Assembly (NCBI RefSeq): GCF_036541425.1
Contig: NZ_JAZHFT010000020.1
Coordinates: 24,764-88,763, forward strand
Reading direction: 5' to 3'
DNA: 64,000 bases
DNA from: Consotaella aegiceratis
GTDB lineage: Bacteria; Pseudomonadota; Alphaproteobacteria; Rhizobiales; Rhizobiaceae
Shown here: one piece after another, positions 18,919 through 26,708 of the stretch
How the letters are laid out: the number at the start of each line of letters is the position of its first letter
Position numbering within the stretch: position 1 is the stretch's first letter
The notes under the pieces: generated by a model
Database searches by the model: none
What the model saw: only the letters and a program-made list of their open reading frames with translations
What the model was told of the DNA's origin: nothing
Made by a program: the position numbers and the translations under genes

Positions 18919-19539
18919 TCAACGGCTCAGCTCCTTCAGCCCCAGCCGAATGAGCTTTGCGGCGTCCGCCCCCTCGCCGCCGTTCTTTACTGCCGCGGCG
19001 ACGGCGCCCGCCGCCTGCTCGCGCGAATAGCCGAGATTGGCGAGCGCCGAGACCGCATCCGCGACTGGAGCCGGCGCAGCACCGTCGCCGAGATCGCGCT
19101 TCAGGCTCATCGCCGGTCCCTCGATGCCACCCGACAAGGCCGGAGCCTTATCCTTCAGCTCGGAGACGATGCGGGCCGCGACCTTCGGCCCAACGCCCGG
19201 CGCGCGCGCCACCATCGCCTTGTCCTGGAGCGCCACCGCGTTGGCCAGATCGCCGGCCGACAACGTGCCGAGGACGGCGAGCGCCACCTTGGCGCCGACG
19301 CCCTGCACGTTTTGCAACAGCCGGAACCAGCCCCGCTCGACGGCGGAGGCGAAACCGTAAAGCCGGATCATGTCCTCGCGCACATAGGTCTCGATGAACA
19401 GCGTCACCGCCTCGCCCTCGCTCGGCAGGGTCGCGAGCGTTCGTGCGCCGCAGAAGGCGACGTAGCCGACGCCGTGGACGTCGACCACCACATGGTCCTC
19501 GCCGATCTCGTCGACGGTCCCTTTCAACTTGCCGATCAT
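18919..19539 (-). CDS. ruvA: Holliday junction DNA-binding protein RuvA
   Basis: Tetrameric protein that holds four-way junctions and recruits RuvB. 206 residues: an N-terminal OB fold (MIGKLKGTVDEIGEDHVVVDVHGVGY), helix-hairpin-helix repeats (LLQNVQGVGAKVALAVL, ARAPGVGPKVAARIVSEL) and a C-terminal three-helix domain III (ALANLGYSREQAAGAV). The frame is open further upstream, but 19539 is the family start. Its ATG overlaps the stop of the second vapC by four bases (ATGA). Confidence 0.97.
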   Translation of the reverse strand: MIGKLKGTVDEIGEDHVVVDVHGVGYVAFCGARTLATLPSEGEAVTLFIETYVREDMIRLYGFASAVERGWFRLLQNVQGVGAKVALAVLGTLSAGDLANAVALQDKAMVARAPGVGPKVAARIVSELKDKAPALSGGIEGPAMSLKRDLGDGAAPAPVADAVSALANLGYSREQAAGAVAAAVKNGGEGADAAKLIRLGLKELSR

Positions 19540-19952
19540 GGATGCGTGTCCGGAGAAATGATGTCCAATTCGGGGAAGTAGGAACGGTAACGCGAAGCGT
19601 CGCGCGTCAGCAAGCAATGGCCGCGGATCAGGGCGTGGGCGCCGATCAGGAAATCGGGAAGCGTGCGCTCTCTCCGCCCGCCGCGTTCGCGGTATCGCCG
19701 GTGCGCCAAGCCAGCCGGAAAGGCCGCCTCGAACGGCAACGCCTCCCGCCGTGGCCTCAGCCACGAAACCTTCTGGAGCAAAAGCTCTTCCGCAAGGCCA
19801 GGGACGGCGATCTCAGCCCAGACGACGGCGCTGATAACGATGTCGCCACGGCCGAAGGCTTCGACAAGCGCTTCCACCGAACCTTGGGCCAGGGGCCCCG
19901 TTCCCAGAAGATCGATCAGAATATTGGAATCAACCAACGTCGAAGTCGTCAC
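19536..19952 (-). CDS. vapC: VapC-type PIN-domain toxin RNase (module 2)
   Basis: 138-residue PIN-domain protein read from a GTG at 19952 that overlaps the antitoxin gene by 23 bases. Active-site acids are Asp8 (LVDSNILIDLL), Glu47 (VVWAEIAV), Asp100 (LPDFLIGAHAL) and Asp118 (LLTRDASRYRSYFP). It belongs to the same broad family as module 1, but the two sequences are clearly different, so this is not a recent duplication. Its stop overlaps the ruvA start as ATGA. The frame opens further upstream, but that would cover most of the antitoxin gene. Confidence 0.88.
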   Translation of the reverse strand: MTTSTLVDSNILIDLLGTGPLAQGSVEALVEAFGRGDIVISAVVWAEIAVPGLAEELLLQKVSWLRPRREALPFEAAFPAGLAHRRYRERGGRRERTLPDFLIGAHALIRGHCLLTRDASRYRSYFPELDIISPDTHP

Positions 19953-20199
19953 GCGGCCCCCGCAAACGCTCGATATAGGCGCGTCCATCCATTCCCTCGG
20001 TATCGATGGTGCCGCGCATATTGGCCAGGTGCCGTTCGATCTCCTCAGCTCCCAGCCTCCGGCCATCGCCGCCGTTGAGCTTGACGACCTGAACACCTTC
20101 GCGAGTCATGATGAAATCCACCTCGCTGCCGGGACCGATGCCAAGGTGATCCCGAACTGCCTTGGGAATCGTGACCTGCCCCTTTTCCGTAATACGCAT
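19930..20199 (-). CDS. vapB: AbrB/MazE-family antitoxin (module 2)
   Basis: 89-residue antitoxin with the AbrB-like DNA-binding N-terminus (MRITEKGQVTIPKAVRDHLGIGPGSEVDF) and a toxin-binding C-terminal half rich in Arg/Glu/Asp. The start at 20199 is chosen because GAGGAGG lies 7-8 bases upstream. A longer frame begins at 20232. The Shine-Dalgarno lies in the loop and arm of a perfect inverted repeat. It follows ruvC by about 55 bases. Confidence 0.9.
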   Translation of the reverse strand: MRITEKGQVTIPKAVRDHLGIGPGSEVDFIMTREGVQVVKLNGGDGRRLGAEEIERHLANMRGTIDTEGMDGRAYIERLRGPRDDFDVG

Positions 20200-20200
20200 C

Positions 20201-20223
20201 GGTAATACCTCCTCGGTATTACC
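20201..20223. promoter_or_regulatory. Inverted repeat enclosing the vapB module 2 ribosome binding site
   Basis: GGTAATACC and its complement GGTATTACC flank a 5-base spacer, a perfect 9-bp dyad. Read on the minus strand the spacer supplies GAGGA of the Shine-Dalgarno, one base before the ATG region begins. It could be an antitoxin operator in DNA, an RNA hairpin sequestering the ribosome site, or both. Confidence 0.75.
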
Positions 20224-20253
20224 TACGATCACAACAAGAACAAGTCAAGAACA

Positions 20254-20769
20254 TCAGCCAGCGAACGCCCTGCGTGCAGCGACCGACTGGCGGTGATGGC
20301 TGTGGCAGATGGCGATCGCCAATGCATCCGCCGCGTCGTCGGTGTCGAAGGTCGCCTTGGGCATCAGCACCTTCACCATCATGTGGATCTGCTTCTTGTC
20401 GCCATGGCCGACACCGATCACCGTCTTCTTGACGGCATTGGGAGCGTACTCGGAGACCGGCAGCCCGGCGAGCGCCGGAACCAGCATGGCGATACCCCGG
20501 GCTTGGCCTAGCTTCAGGGTCGCCGTGGCGTCCTTGTTGACGAAGGTCTGCTCCACCGCGGCCTCGTCCGGCTGCAACTCGTGAACGATCGCCGAAAGCC
20601 CGTCATGCAGCTGCCGCAGGCGCGAGGCGAGGTCCAGAGTGGCATCCGAGGTGACGGTGCCGGAACCGACGAAGCGCAGACTGTTGCCGAGCGTTTCGAC
20701 CACGCCCCAACCCGTCCGCCTGAGCCCCGGATCGATGCCGATGACGCGAATGGGAGCCTCCTGCACCAT
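20254..20769 (-). CDS. ruvC: Crossover junction endodeoxyribonuclease RuvC
   Basis: Resolves Holliday junctions as a dimer with RuvAB. 171 residues with the acidic catalytic set: Asp in VIGIDPGLRRTGWGV, Glu in AAVEQTFVNKDA, and the Asp pair in DTDDAADALAIAICH. First gene of a minus-strand cluster ruvC-vapBC-ruvA-vapBC-ruvB. GGGAG lies 9 bases before the ATG. A near-consensus LexA box sits 65 bp upstream. Confidence 0.97.
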   Translation of the reverse strand: MVQEAPIRVIGIDPGLRRTGWGVVETLGNSLRFVGSGTVTSDATLDLASRLRQLHDGLSAIVHELQPDEAAVEQTFVNKDATATLKLGQARGIAMLVPALAGLPVSEYAPNAVKKTVIGVGHGDKKQIHMMVKVLMPKATFDTDDAADALAIAICHSHHRQSVAARRAFAG

Positions 20770-20833
20770 TTCACTGATCTCCCATTCCTAGCCGAGTCGG
20801 TTCGAATCGACCAGAACAAGACAGACAAAAAGT

Positions 20834-20848
20834 GAACATAAGAGAAAC
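20834..20848 (-). promoter_or_regulatory. Probable alphaproteobacterial LexA (SOS) box before ruvC
   Basis: On the minus strand the sequence reads GTTT-N7-GTTC, one base away from the alphaproteobacterial LexA consensus GTTC-N7-GTTC. The spacer CTCTTAT resembles the AT-rich spacers of known sites. The ruv genes are established members of the LexA regulon in this class. The box lies between ruvC and a divergent gene. Confidence 0.6.
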
Positions 20849-20966
20849 GCGTCATGCCTTCCGCGCGATACGCCGGCGCTTTCGACTGGAAATCGATCCT
20901 GGCGAACGATCAACTGACAGTGACCTCGCCTATTCGCCCGGCGTACGCGCCCCCATCTCGGCCCCC

Positions 20967-22037
20967 ATGACCCTTGCCCGATCCCTGACCCGTCGTCGCG
21001 CACTGTCCGGCCTGCTGGCTGGCACGGCCGCACTGTATGTCGCCCCGGGCCTTGCCCAGGAGGGCAGCCCAAGCCTTCCCCAAAACGACGCCCCCGCCGA
21101 TTTCGATCAAGCGGTGGAAAGGGCTCGCGGACTTGCCCCGCTCGAAACGCTGATCGTCGCCCAGCACGGCGAGACGGTGATCGAGGAGGGCTTTCGCGGC
21201 CATTCCACGACAGCGCCGACCAATATCAAGTCCGCTTCGAAGTCGGTCATCTCGGCCTTGGTCGGCATCGCCATCGACGAGGGCGTCCTCGAAGGACCCG
21301 ACCAGACGATTGCCCCGCTGCTGGCAAACGACCTGCCCGACGATCCCGATCCGAGGCTTCGAGAGATCACGATCGGCAATCTCCTATCGATGCAGGCGGG
21401 GCTGGAGCGCACGTCGGGCGGCAACTACGGGCGATGGATCGCCAGCGCCAACTGGGTCCGCTTCGCTCTGTCGCGCCCGTTCGACGACGAGCCAGGCGGC
21501 GCGATGCTCTATTCCACCGGCAACAGCCATCTGTTGTCGGCGATCCTGTCGCGACGAAGCGGGCGCTCGACGCTGGATCTGGCGCGGGATTGGCTGCCGG
21601 AAAGCGTTCGGATCGCCGATTGGGAGCGGGATCCCCAGGGCATCTATCTCGGCGGCAACCAGATGGCGATGAGCCCGCGCTCTCTGCTGGTCTTCGGCGA
21701 GATCTACCGTCGCGGCGGCCAGGATGCCGACGGCAACAGGATCATCCCGCGAGACTGGATCGAGAAGTCATGGAAGCCGCGCACACGCTCCCGCTTTACC
21801 GGCGTTGCTTACGGCTACGGCTGGTTTCTCGATCGGTTCGCCGGCCACGCCGTGCGCTATGGCTGGGGTTATGGCGGACAGATGATCTATGTGGTGCCGG
21901 ACCTGGCGCTGACCGTCGCGATCACCTCCGACGAAACGCATCCCTCGGGCCGTGGCGGCTATGTCCGCGAACTCCATCGACTGGTGTCCGAGGCGATCAT
22001 TCCTGCCGCAGAGGCGAGGCAGGCCGAGACGCTTTGA
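20967..22037 (+). CDS. Exported beta-lactamase-family serine hydrolase
   Basis: Class C beta-lactamase/PBP4*-like hydrolase of 356 residues. The N-terminus has a Tat-like signal (LTRRRALSGLLAGTAAL). The catalytic SxxK is Ser89-Lys92 (KSASKSVIS) and the second motif is YSTGNSHLLSAIL. The C-terminal region AVRYGWGYGGQMIYVVPDLAL fits the third active-site strand. Members are esterases or D-amino peptidases as often as lactamases, so no antibiotic resistance is claimed. The start at 20967 gives a clean signal peptide. The frame opens earlier at 20832. Confidence 0.88.
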   Translation: MTLARSLTRRRALSGLLAGTAALYVAPGLAQEGSPSLPQNDAPADFDQAVERARGLAPLETLIVAQHGETVIEEGFRGHSTTAPTNIKSASKSVISALVGIAIDEGVLEGPDQTIAPLLANDLPDDPDPRLREITIGNLLSMQAGLERTSGGNYGRWIASANWVRFALSRPFDDEPGGAMLYSTGNSHLLSAILSRRSGRSTLDLARDWLPESVRIADWERDPQGIYLGGNQMAMSPRSLLVFGEIYRRGGQDADGNRIIPRDWIEKSWKPRTRSRFTGVAYGYGWFLDRFAGHAVRYGWGYGGQMIYVVPDLALTVAITSDETHPSGRGGYVRELHRLVSEAIIPAAEARQAETL

Positions 22038-22110
22038 TCCTTTCGGCCTTCGCCTTCACCTCGTCCGACATTGAGTGGTATCCTGCTGTCGCCACGATCG
22101 GAGCACGCGC

Positions 22111-22713
22111 ATGAGCGAAGCGATCCAGCAGCGACGGATGACACCCGACGAGTTCTTCGTCTGGCAGGCCGAGCGGGACCGGAACTACGAGCTTGTCGAC
22201 GGCTTTCCCGTCCTGACGCCGAAGGCGATGACCGGCGCATCGCTTCGGCATGACGATATCGTCGTTAATGTTTTGCGTCTGCTCGCCAATCAGCTGCGTG
22301 GAAAGCCCTGCCGGCCTCACACTGACGACATTGCCGTCCGAAATCCGAACGGCAATGTTCGCCGACCAGACATCTTGGTGGATTGCAAGCGCGGTCAGAG
22401 CCGTTCACTCGAAGCGGCTGAACCGCGAGTCCTGATCGAAGTTCTGTCACCCTCAACCATGGCATTCGACCGCTTTCGCAAGGTCGAAGAGTATAAGGAG
22501 CACGAGAGCATTGCCGTCGTGCTGTTGATCGCATCCGAGTCGGCCGAGATCATCGTTTGGCGCCGTCACGCCGAAGGCTGGCGCTCGCAGATCGTCGAAG
22601 GGCTGAGCGCGGAAATCGCGCTGCCGGAGATCGACGCGGAATTGCCGCTGGCCGAGATCTATGAGGATACCGGGATTACCGATCCGCCCCGTTCCGGAGC
22701 AAGTGCGGGCTGA
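22111..22713 (+). CDS. Uma2 family (DUF820) putative endonuclease
   Basis: 200-residue protein of the PD-(D/E)XK-like Uma2 group. The family pattern is visible: MTPDEFFVWQAERDRNYELVDG at the N-terminus, then RRPDILVDC and LIEVLSPSTMAFDRFRKVEEYK with the acidic and Lys residues. Biological role is unknown. The family is common in cyanobacteria and scattered in alphaproteobacteria, often near transferred DNA. The ATG at 22111 is preferred over 22075 because it starts the conserved region properly. Confidence 0.85.
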   Translation: MSEAIQQRRMTPDEFFVWQAERDRNYELVDGFPVLTPKAMTGASLRHDDIVVNVLRLLANQLRGKPCRPHTDDIAVRNPNGNVRRPDILVDCKRGQSRSLEAAEPRVLIEVLSPSTMAFDRFRKVEEYKEHESIAVVLLIASESAEIIVWRRHAEGWRSQIVEGLSAEIALPEIDAELPLAEIYEDTGITDPPRSGASAG

Positions 22714-22716
22714 ACG

Positions 22717-22741
22717 CAAAACGGCGGCCGGTCGGCCGCCG
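22717..22741 (-). terminator. Terminator after yebC
   Basis: A 9-bp arm pair (22722-22730 with 22733-22741) is followed on the minus strand by TTTTGCG. It separates the convergent Uma2 and yebC genes. Confidence 0.65.
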
Positions 22742-22773
22742 CTGGATCCTGTTCGCTTGAGCCGGACTTGGGA

Positions 22774-23523
22774 TCAGGCGGCCGAAAGCCGCGCCATCAC
22801 TTCGTCGTCGACCTCGAAATTGGCATAGACGTTCTGCACGTCGTCGTCGTCGTCGAGATTGGCGATCAGACGCATCACTGATTGCGCCTTCTCTTCGTCG
22901 ACCGGCGTGCCAGTCTGCGGCCGCCAGATCGCCTTGACGCTCTCGGCTTCGCCGAGCGAGGCCTCGAGCGCCTTGGCGACGTCGCCAAGGTCCTCGAAAG
23001 CCGTGATGATCGTGTGGCCGTCCTCGCTCGACTCCACGTCGTCGGCTCCGGCCTCGATGGCCGCTTCCATCACGGCGTCGGCGTCCCCCGCGTCGACGGG
23101 GTAGACGATTTCCCCCACCCGATCGAACATGAACGACACCGAGCCGGTCTCGCCGAGCGAGCCGCCCGACTTGGTAAAGTAGGAGCGCACGTTGGAGGCG
23201 GTGCGGTTGCGGTTGTCGGTGAGCGCCTCGACGATCACCGCAACGCCGCCCGGCCCGTAGCCCTCGTAGCGCACTTCCTCGTAGTTCTCGCCCTCGGCGG
23301 CCGACGCCTTCTTGATCGCCCGCTCGATGTTGTCCTTCGGCATCGACTGCGCCTTGGCGTTGTTCACCGCCAGGCGCAGGCGCGGGTTCATGTCGGGATC
23401 GGGCGTGCCGGTCTTGGCCGCCACGGTGATCTCGCGCGCCAGCTTGGAGAAGAGCTTCGAACGGGCCGCGTCCTGCCGGCCCTTGCGATGCATGATGTTC
23501 TTGAACTGTGAATGGCCAGCCAT
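22774..23523 (-). CDS. yebC: YebC/PmpR family protein
   Basis: 249-residue member of the YebC family, which acts on translation (relief of ribosome stalling) and has also been described as a transcription regulator. The N-terminus MAGHSQFKNIMHRKGRQDAARSKLF is the family signature, with YEGYGPGGVAVIVEALTDNRNRT in the middle. The start at 23523 fits this signature although the frame continues to 23637. In many Rhizobiales it lies near ruvC-ruvA-ruvB. Here three other genes and the TA modules separate them. Confidence 0.96.
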   Translation of the reverse strand: MAGHSQFKNIMHRKGRQDAARSKLFSKLAREITVAAKTGTPDPDMNPRLRLAVNNAKAQSMPKDNIERAIKKASAAEGENYEEVRYEGYGPGGVAVIVEALTDNRNRTASNVRSYFTKSGGSLGETGSVSFMFDRVGEIVYPVDAGDADAVMEAAIEAGADDVESSEDGHTIITAFEDLGDVAKALEASLGEAESVKAIWRPQTGTPVDEEKAQSVMRLIANLDDDDDVQNVYANFEVDDEVMARLSAA

Positions 23524-23744
23524 AGAGTGTCCGGTCGATCGTGCTGAAAGTGGCCGACATATAGAAAAGACGAGGCGAAACGTCCAGAAGCGCTCGTAAA
23601 CAGACCTCTTTTCATTTCGTTTGCCATTCCCGGCCATTCGGGCTTGCGCAACTGCTGCGCGTGCCTGCTATACACCGACCGGTTGACTGTCAGTCTGTCG
23701 ACCGATGCTCTAGATGCGGCAGCGACAGCCGTCGGGAGGAACCC

Positions 23745-25316
23745 ATGCTCGTCCATCGCACGATCATACTGACCGCTGCCTTCGCCTGTGCTTCGCCAGC
23801 GCTGGCACAGGACGCTTCTGCGACAAAACCAGGCACGGAAGCCGGCGCGGAAAAGCTGCGCGCTGATCTCGCCCAAGTCATCAGCCCGCAAGCGTTCGAC
23901 AAGGGGTACGTCACGGTCGAGCCGGACGCCTCGGGCTATCGCGTCACCGTCGCCATCGACACGACCTATTCCGTGGCGTCGGGTTCCGACGACGCGACGA
24001 AGCCGGCCGACGGCGCGGCGGAGCCTTTGGCCTTTACCGCCGATGTGACGATCCCGGCCTGGTCGTTCCACATCAGTGAGCAGGCGGACGGCAATTGGCT
24101 GGTGGAGAGCAAAGATCCCATGTCGTTCAGCTATGGGCTCGCCTATGGCGGCCGCGACTCGTCGATCGACTACGACCTCGGCGCGATCGATTTCTCGGGC
24201 GTCTATTCGCCCGCCCTGGCCACCTTCCGGTCCCTGTCGGGCACCGTCGGGAAGACCGAAATGCGGCAGACGGACGTCAGCGGCGAAGTGACGGCGACGA
24301 CAGGCCCTCAAACCTTCGACATGACCGCGACCGAAGCCGGCCAGGGTGCGGTCGATTTCGTCTACTCCCAGACCGTCGAGGATTTCTCCGAGCACATGGA
24401 CATGGCGGTCGATCCGACCAATCCGGATCAGACCGTGCCCATCGTGCTGAAAGCAGCGAGCCTCGACGCCGAGGGCAGCGGCAAGGCGCTGAAAAGCCGA
24501 GCCGTCCTCGACGTCTACAGCTTCGTCCTCGCTCATGCTGCCAAGGAGGATCTGCAAGCCTCCCAGGACGAGTTGAAGGACAAGCTGCGCGCGCTTCTCC
24601 CGCTCTGGGATACGATGGACGGCACGTTTGCCTTCAACGGGATGGACGTCGAGACGCCGGCCGGCCAATTCTCGGTCGACAAGGCGTATGGTCGTCTTGT
24701 CGCCGACGGCATCGAGACCGCCGGACGCTACACCTACACCCTCGGCGCCGAGGGTTTCGCCACCTCATCGGACCAGGTGCCGCCTTGGGCGCTCTCGCTC
24801 ATACCGTCCGATCTCGAACTGGCTCTCAGTCTCGACGACACGGATCTCGATACGCCCGTGCGATTGGCGATCGAGGATTTCGACCTGAACCGGTCGTCGC
24901 CTCTGTCGGAAGACGCCAAGGCGCAGATCGAGGCTCTGTTCCGGGACACCCCGCCGCATGTGATCATCGAACCATCGCGTATCGTCGGGCAGGACTACCG
25001 CATTTCCGTTTCCGGCGAGATCGGGTTCTCCGACGCGACGCCGCAGGCGACGGTGGACGTCAGGGCCGAGGGGCTGGACGCCGTGATGACCAGCCTGCAG
25101 CAGGCCGGCCCGGACAATCAGCAGGCCTTCCAGGCGCTGGGCTTCGTCTCCATGGCCAAGGGGTTTGCCGAGACGCAGCAGGACGGCAGCGTGCGCTGGC
25201 TGATCGAGGCGGCGCCGGACGGATCGGTGAAACTGAACGGCGTCATGCTCAAGGGGCCGACGGCTCCTGCAGATGCCCTGCCCGGCGAGGACGTCGAAGA
25301 CCAGCTCAAGAACTGA
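23745..25316 (+). CDS. Uncharacterised periplasmic protein
   Basis: 523-residue protein that I do not recognise with certainty. It has a signal peptide (MLVHRTIILTAAFACASPALAQ) and GGGAGGA before the ATG. The rest is soluble, rich in Asp, Ala, Thr and Ser, with repeated beta-strand-like patterns such as SGYRVTVAIDTTYSV and GNWLVESKDP. It could be related in style to the large DUF945/DUF2125-like periplasmic proteins of Rhizobiales, but no defining motif is visible. It stands alone between yebC (divergent) and an MBL-fold gene. Confidence 0.75.
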   Translation: MLVHRTIILTAAFACASPALAQDASATKPGTEAGAEKLRADLAQVISPQAFDKGYVTVEPDASGYRVTVAIDTTYSVASGSDDATKPADGAAEPLAFTADVTIPAWSFHISEQADGNWLVESKDPMSFSYGLAYGGRDSSIDYDLGAIDFSGVYSPALATFRSLSGTVGKTEMRQTDVSGEVTATTGPQTFDMTATEAGQGAVDFVYSQTVEDFSEHMDMAVDPTNPDQTVPIVLKAASLDAEGSGKALKSRAVLDVYSFVLAHAAKEDLQASQDELKDKLRALLPLWDTMDGTFAFNGMDVETPAGQFSVDKAYGRLVADGIETAGRYTYTLGAEGFATSSDQVPPWALSLIPSDLELALSLDDTDLDTPVRLAIEDFDLNRSSPLSEDAKAQIEALFRDTPPHVIIEPSRIVGQDYRISVSGEIGFSDATPQATVDVRAEGLDAVMTSLQQAGPDNQQAFQALGFVSMAKGFAETQQDGSVRWLIEAAPDGSVKLNGVMLKGPTAPADALPGEDVEDQLKN

Positions 25317-25413
25317 GGTCCGCACGCTTCACTCGAATATGAACGGCCGGCGCGCGGCGCGATGGTAGGCTTGGTGGGAATGCCTGCAGCCCCACGAACC
25401 GCGAGGCCCGCGC

Positions 25414-26232
25414 ATGGTCTACCGTTTCATCGCCCTGGTCCTGGCGCTCTTGCCGGCCGTCCCCGCTTCGGCGCAAATGGTCCCGAGCACCTGCTACGCG
25501 CTCGCCGACCGGCTTCCGCAGGCGACCTTCGCCTCCTTCGAGCCCGATCGGGACGCGGCGCCGCTGCGACTGGCAGCGTTGCAGCGTGACGAAGTCGAGA
25601 TCACCTATGTGCAGCACTCGACCTATCTGATCGAAAGCGCCGGCGGCGTGCGCATCGCCACCGACTATGCGGGCGTCACCATTCCCGGCGGGCTGCCCAC
25701 CATCGTCACGATGAACAAGGCGCACAGTTCGCACTACACGAACTTTCCCGATCCCGGCATCGATTACGTGCTACGCGGCTGGAATCCCGAGGGCGGCGCG
25801 GCGCATCACGCGCTCACCGTCGACGACGTCTACGTCCGCAACGTGCCCACCGACATCCGCAGCTTCGGCGGCGCGATGGAGCGCGACGGCAATTCGATCT
25901 TCGTCTTCGAGATCGCCGGCCTCTGCATCGGCCATCTCGGGCATCTCCACCACCGGCTCACCGACGAGGATTTTGCGGCGATCGGCCGGCTCGACATCGT
26001 CATGGTGCCGGTCGACGGATCAATGACGCTCAGTCAGGAGGGCATGGGCGAAATCGCCGAGCGCCTGCGCTCGTCGATCATCCTGCCGATGCATCGCTTC
26101 GCCGGCCCGATCCAGCGCTTCGTCGACCAGTTGCCGGACTTTGCCGTCGAACAGCTCGGCTCCCGGAGCTTCACCGTGTCAATGCGCTCATTGCCGGACC
26201 GGCCGACCGTGATAATTCTGCAGGGTGTCTGA
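25414..26232 (+). CDS. Exported MBL-fold metallo-hydrolase-like protein
   Basis: 272-residue secreted protein: signal peptide (MVYRFIALVLALLPAVPASAQ), then an UlaG-like beta-lactamase fold (VEITYVQHSTYLIESAGGVRIATDYAG). The usual HxHxDH metal motif is replaced by NKAHSSHYTN, while later ligands appear as GHLGHLHH, MVPVDG and ILPMHRF. The metal site may be altered or mononuclear, and the activity cannot be predicted. GAGG lies 7-8 bases before the ATG. Confidence 0.75.
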   Translation: MVYRFIALVLALLPAVPASAQMVPSTCYALADRLPQATFASFEPDRDAAPLRLAALQRDEVEITYVQHSTYLIESAGGVRIATDYAGVTIPGGLPTIVTMNKAHSSHYTNFPDPGIDYVLRGWNPEGGAAHHALTVDDVYVRNVPTDIRSFGGAMERDGNSIFVFEIAGLCIGHLGHLHHRLTDEDFAAIGRLDIVMVPVDGSMTLSQEGMGEIAERLRSSIILPMHRFAGPIQRFVDQLPDFAVEQLGSRSFTVSMRSLPDRPTVIILQGV

Positions 26233-26295
26233 CGGCATCGCCGCAGGGGCCCGGCCCGGTGCCTGTCGAGACCTCTTGGCCTCGTGGAGGGTCCG

Positions 26296-26670
26296 ATGCT
26301 CGATCACGTCGGTTTTGCAGTCAAGGATTTCGCCCGAGCCAGGGCATTCTATGAGGCGGCGCTGGCGCCACTCGGCATGACCGTCGTGATGGACGGCGAC
26401 GAGGCCGGCGGCTTTGCCGGTTTCGGCAAGGACGGCAAGCCATGGTTCTGGATCGGCAACGGGCCGATGCCGGCAACGGCGGTCCATGTCGCCTTCAGCG
26501 CGCCGGACAGGGCCGCGGTCGATGCCTTCCACGCCGCGGCGCTCGAAGCGGGCGGCCGTGACAACGGGGCGCCGGGCCTGCGTCCGCATTACCACTCGAA
26601 CTACTATGGTGCCTTCGTCTTCGATCCAGACGGCAACAACATCGAAGCTGTCTGCCACAAGCCGGAGTGA
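26296..26670 (+). CDS. VOC (glyoxalase/bleomycin resistance) family protein
   Basis: 124-residue single-domain vicinal-oxygen-chelate protein. The N-terminus MLDHVGFAVKDFARARAFYEAALAPLG and the C-terminal YYGAFVFDPDGNNIEAVCH are family typical, with metal-ligand candidates His3 and the Glu of NNIEAV. Substrate unknown. GGAGGG lies 6 bases before the ATG at 26296. Confidence 0.88.
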   Translation: MLDHVGFAVKDFARARAFYEAALAPLGMTVVMDGDEAGGFAGFGKDGKPWFWIGNGPMPATAVHVAFSAPDRAAVDAFHAAALEAGGRDNGAPGLRPHYHSNYYGAFVFDPDGNNIEAVCHKPE

Positions 26671-26708
26671 CATGCAGTCGGGGTGCCTGCCCGGCGGTCG
26701 CGAGCTTT

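Noticed and set aside
20967..22037. Reading the serine hydrolase as an antibiotic-resistance beta-lactamase
   Set aside because: The family is broad and mostly esterases or peptidases. Nothing in the neighbourhood supports resistance.
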